Origin: Planctomycetaceae bacterium
GTDB lineage: Bacteria; Planctomycetota; Phycisphaerae; Phycisphaerales; SM1A02
DNA: 5,646 nt
Reading direction: 5' to 3'
Assembly: GCA_947459855.1 (NCBI GenBank)
Contig: CANHFL010000096.1
Coordinates: forward strand, 1 to 5,646
This document shows, piece after piece, positions 5,133-5,646 of this stretch. Within the stretch, counting starts at the first letter, position 1; each line of letters begins with the position of its first letter. The translations under genes and the position numbers were made by a program. The notes below the pieces were generated by a model. It ran no database searches, had not been told where the DNA came from, and saw only the letters and a list, made by a program, of their open reading frames with translations.

Positions 5133-5646
5133 ATGAGCACCACCACCGCGACCGGTCCCCTCGAACGATTCAGCTACGACGACGACATCGTCCGCAAGTT
5201 CCTCGCAGCCTCGATGGTCTTCGGCATCGTCGGGATGCTCGTCGGCGTCGTCATCGCCGTCCAGCTGACCCTGCCCCAGGCCAACGTGCACCAGTGGCTG
5301 AACTTCGGCCGCCTGCGCCCGCTGCACACCAACGCGGTGATCTTCGCGTTCGCCGGGAACGCCATCTTCGCAGCGGTCTACTACTCGTCGCAGCGGCTGC
5401 TGAAGGCGCGGATGTTCAGCGACCTGCTGTCGCGCATCCACTTCTGGGGATGGCAGCTGATCATCGTCGCCGCCGCGGTCAGCCTGCCCATGGGCATCAC
5501 GCAGGCCAAGGAGTACGCCGAGCTCGAGTGGCCGATCGACATCGCGGTCGTCCTCGTCTGGGTCGTCTTCGCGGTGAACCTGTTCGGCACCATCGCGCGC
5601 CGCCGCGAACGGCACCTGTATGTCGCGGTCTGGTTCTACATCGCCA
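5133..5646 (+). CDS. ccoN: cbb3-type cytochrome c oxidase subunit I (N-terminal part, cut by window edge)
   Basis: The frame is open for 171 codons to the right edge. The ATG at 5133 follows AAGG (5122-5125) by 7 nt. The protein is the heme-copper oxidase subunit I of the cbb3 class, which reduces O2 to water at high affinity in the inner membrane and pumps protons. Class markers are FSYDDDIVRKFLAASMVFG at the start, NFGRLRPLHTNAVIFAFAGN (57-76) with His65 as expected ligand of the low-spin heme b, SRIHFWGWQLI (100-110), and GITQAKEYAELEWPIDI (121-137). Hydrophobic helices lie at about 22-47, 66-85, 104-120 and 136-155. The binuclear-centre histidines, the cross-linked tyrosine and any fused CcoO domain lie beyond the window. 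It is divergent from the Rrf2 regulator; the intervening palindromes suggest redox- or NO-dependent control. Confidence 0.95.
   Translation, partial: MSTTTATGPLERFSYDDDIVRKFLAASMVFGIVGMLVGVVIAVQLTLPQANVHQWLNFGRLRPLHTNAVIFAFAGNAIFAAVYYSSQRLLKARMFSDLLSRIHFWGWQLIIVAAAVSLPMGITQAKEYAELEWPIDIAVVLVWVVFAVNLFGTIARRRERHLYVAVWFYIA

Noticed and set aside
5025..5615. Minus-strand open frame opposite ccoN
   Set aside because: It is Asp/Arg-rich, the usual shadow of a GC-rich membrane-protein gene, and the opposite strand encodes an unmistakable cbb3 oxidase subunit.

Overview
The window is very GC-rich, with strongly G/C-biased third codon positions. It most likely comes from a member of the Planctomycetota, probably a Phycisphaerae-like lineage. 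The main reason is the C-terminus of the gene at 539-1600, a two-loop dockerin-like module ('CPADLNIDGSVDGADMG...' and its repeat) of a kind I know chiefly from planctomycete secreted proteins. The truncated secreted protein at the left edge, with its 'SELRVDQQGADTDEYVEIAG' motif, points the same way. The assignment is inference; there is no rRNA or other phylogenetic marker here.

Layout, left to right. (1) Bases 1-382, minus strand: the N-terminal part of an exported protein that opens into a lamin-tail-like domain. It runs off the left edge. (2) About 155 bp of divergent intergenic DNA in which I can support no clear promoter. (3) Bases 539-1600, plus: an exported beta-propeller-like protein ending in a tandem dockerin-type calcium-binding module. 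(4) Bases 1626-2762, plus, 25 bp downstream: an exported thioredoxin-fold (redoxin/TlpA-like) protein that has lost its CxxC and carries a helical C-terminal half. (5) Bases 2783-4333, minus, converging on the redoxin gene with a 20-bp gap: a multi-pass membrane protein of the polysaccharide/oligosaccharide flippase family. (6) Bases 4427-4921, minus, upstream of the flippase on the same strand: an Rrf2-family iron-sulfur regulator. (7) A 211-bp divergent control region. (8) Bases 5133-5646, plus: the start of ccoN, the catalytic subunit of a cbb3-type cytochrome oxidase, cut by the right edge.

The functional link that stands out is the divergent pair Rrf2 regulator / ccoN. An Fe-S redox or NO/O2-responsive repressor facing a high-affinity terminal oxidase is a sensible regulatory arrangement. 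The shared intergenic region contains a 30-bp imperfect palindrome (4990-5019), and its conserved halves recur 83 bp away with identical internal spacing (5074-5099). These are good candidate operators for the Rrf2 protein, with a TTCTATAGAA palindrome between them. The left half of the window (exported dockerin protein, redoxin-like protein) and the flippase are ordinary cell-envelope and secretion genes with no evident link to the oxidase. I see no CRISPR array, insertion sequence, tRNA or rRNA. No stretch longer than about 300 bases lacks a gene. I did not find a convincing novel multi-gene system; the most distinctive signal is the duplicated operator.
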